DNA of 64,000 nt from Sulfurospirillum multivorans DSM 12446 (GTDB lineage: Bacteria > Campylobacterota > Campylobacteria > Campylobacterales > Sulfurospirillaceae): assembly GCF_000568815.1 (NCBI RefSeq), contig NZ_CP007201.1, positions 682,001 to 746,000 of the forward strand. Direction: 5' to 3'. This document shows positions 62,593 through 64,000 of the stretch, one piece after another. The first letter of the stretch is position 1, and every line of letters starts with the position of its first letter. Position numbers and translations under genes: made by a program. The notes below the pieces were generated by a model. It was not told where the DNA came from and did not search any database. It saw nothing but the letters and a program-made list of their open reading frames with translations.

Positions 62593-64000
62593 GTGGAATA
62601 TAAAATTAGAGTGAATAACCAAGAAGAGATTTACGATCTTGGCAAAGTTGCAAAACAAGCAGCAGGGGCTGCATTATTAAAGATTAAAAATACGGTTATT
62701 TTAGCAACAGTTGCACGAGATGATAACCAAGTGGGTGAAAATTTTGTACCTTTAACTGTGCAATATGTTGAAAAAACCTATGCGGTTGGAAAAATTCCTG
62801 GAGGCTATTTTAAACGTGAGACAAAGCCAGGTGATTTTGAAACATTAACCTCACGCATCATTGATAGAAGCCTTCGTCCCCTTTTTCCTAAAGGGTATGC
62901 TTATCCAACACAAATTGTTATTTTCGTCTTAAGCTGCGATCCTGAAGTTGATCTTCAAGTAGCAGCGCTTAACGCTGCGAGTGCGGCACTTTATCTTTCC
63001 GATATTCCTGTGAATAAAGCAGTCGCAGGTGTACGCATTGGTTACATTGATGGGCAGTATGTTGTAAATCCTTCCAACTCAGCTTTAAAAACAAGCACAT
63101 TGGATCTGTATGTTGCTGGAACAAAAGAAGAGCTCTTGATGATCGAGATGCGCTCCCTCGCTTCCATGGAGAGTATGAGCCTTCCGATTATGGCCATTGA
63201 CCCGATGCTTGATCCTACCCTTGCACAGAGCGTTATTGTGAATCAATCGGTCAATGAATTTGATGAAGATGCGATTCTTGCCGCAATTGATAAAGCACAA
63301 AGCGCAATTACCGAAGCAACAACGGCGTATGAAAATACCTTTAAACCTCTTAAAAAAGAGGATGCTGTACTTGATTATAAACAAGATTTAGCCAATGATT
63401 CTATTTTTGCGTATGTGGATGAATTTTACAAAGACGAGGTTAACAACGCGATCAACCAAATGGCAAAAAGTGAGCGTGCGAGTGAGCTTGGAAAAATTGT
63501 TACTAAAATTTTAGGTGATGAAGTAGCGGTCCTAGAGGGCTGGAGCAAAGAGTTAGTGGACAGCGTTGTGCAAGCGTATAAAAAGAAAATCGTGCGAGAG
63601 ATGATTATTGAAAAACGTGTGCGTGCCGATGGTAGAAAACTCGATGAAATCAGACCGATTAGCATTGAGACTAACATTTTACCTTTTGCACATGGCTCAT
63701 GCCTCTTTACACGTGGACAGACACAAGCGCTTGCGGTTGTCACACTTGGAAATGATAAAGATGCACAAATGTACGATCTTTTGACGGAAAAAAATACAAT
63801 TAACGATACCTTTATGGTGAATTATAACTTCCCAGGTTTCTCCGTAGGTGAAGCTTCTCCGCTTCGCGCTCCTGGTCGAAGAGAATTAGGTCATGGCAAT
63901 CTTGCACGTCGTGCACTTGAACCTGTTCTTGATAGAAATCGTTTGCAAACCATTCGTCTGGTCTCAGAGATTTTAGAGTCCAACGGCTCTTCTTCTATGG
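62593..64000 (+). CDS. pnp: Polyribonucleotide nucleotidyltransferase, N-terminal two thirds
   Basis: GTG start at 62593 with AGGAG eight bases upstream; the frame stays open to the window end (469 codons). First RNase PH domain begins about residue 10 ([54 protein letters not shown]), the helical linker is about 235-310, and the second RNase PH domain starts at [17 protein letters not shown] with [37 protein letters not shown] and S1 domains would lie beyond the edge. A 3'-5' phosphorolytic exoribonuclease of the degradosome. Confidence 0.97.
   Translation, partial: MEYKIRVNNQEEIYDLGKVAKQAAGAALLKIKNTVILATVARDDNQVGENFVPLTVQYVEKTYAVGKIPGGYFKRETKPGDFETLTSRIIDRSLRPLFPKGYAYPTQIVIFVLSCDPEVDLQVAALNAASAALYLSDIPVNKAVAGVRIGYIDGQYVVNPSNSALKTSTLDLYVAGTKEELLMIEMRSLASMESMSLPIMAIDPMLDPTLAQSVIVNQSVNEFDEDAILAAIDKAQSAITEATTAYENTFKPLKKEDAVLDYKQDLANDSIFAYVDEFYKDEVNNAINQMAKSERASELGKIVTKILGDEVAVLEGWSKELVDSVVQAYKKKIVREMIIEKRVRADGRKLDEIRPISIETNILPFAHGSCLFTRGQTQALAVVTLGNDKDAQMYDLLTEKNTINDTFMVNYNFPGFSVGEASPLRAPGRRELGHGNLARRALEPVLDRNRLQTIRLVSEILESNGSSSM

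Overview
The window is a gene-dense stretch (about 58 protein genes, very short spacers) of a chromosome from a member of the Campylobacterota (epsilonproteobacteria), most like a free-living, respiratory genus such as Sulfurospirillum. That placement is an inference. It rests on lineage-typical neighbourhoods (fur-lysS-glyA-DUF1882-SPOR-aroE; dnaJ near racR-racS-recR; a DUF4492 gene before cydAB), a moderately AT-rich sequence and TATAAT-type -10 elements. No tRNA, rRNA, CRISPR array, insertion sequence or prophage was seen.

Layout. 1-2230 is an accessory strip: the tail of a HugZ-like gene, a BrnT-like toxin with a CopG-type antitoxin, a DUF4160/DUF2442 pair bracketed by a 15-bp direct repeat, a small lipoprotein and a small membrane protein. 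2298-13161 holds thiC with a TPP riboswitch, a CheX-like gene, an amino-acid permease, a TauE/SafE exporter, uvrA and two tandem dctA paralogues. 13290-19061 has an HDOD gene, polA, mntP, a YgjP-like protease and dnaJ. 19213-27034 has a Spy-like periplasmic protein, a SLAC1-type channel, a cytochrome bd operon with a 34-aa third protein, the RacRS-like two-component system and recR. 27038-30818 holds a PAS/GGDEF protein and a zinc-binding (CZB) chemoreceptor.

31018-42419 is one long minus-strand array: gatC, pilT, GGDEF, cvpA, fur, lysS, glyA, DUF1882, SPOR, trpE, aroE, acyl-CoA ligase. 42563-45858 runs on the plus strand (YfgM-like, BamB-like, a hypothetical gene, coaX, hisG). 45859-53351 is a second minus-strand array: DUF721-like, uvrC, an Hpt-like protein, a Sel1 protein, a giant hybrid kinase and a response regulator. 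53322-64000 is on the plus strand: LptM-like lipoprotein, nadB, nhaD, guaA, hemD, a probable 6S RNA, purD, an RDD protein, lptD and the first two thirds of pnp.

The outstanding signal is not a gene. A perfect palindrome, consensus CTTTACATGTAAAG with invariant core TTACATGTAA, occurs 37 times in 64 kb by hand count. Chance would give roughly 0.15 copies of the core. It lies both between genes and inside essential genes, where it is read only as Leu-His-Val-(Lys/Asn) or (Phe/Val/Leu)-Thr-Cys-(Lys/Asn). It occurs once as a pair forming a 16-bp hairpin, supplies likely ribosome-binding sites (polA, dnaJ) and contains the thiC stop codon. It behaves like the cyanobacterial HIP1 palindrome or a DNA-uptake signal. 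I know of no description of it in this lineage.
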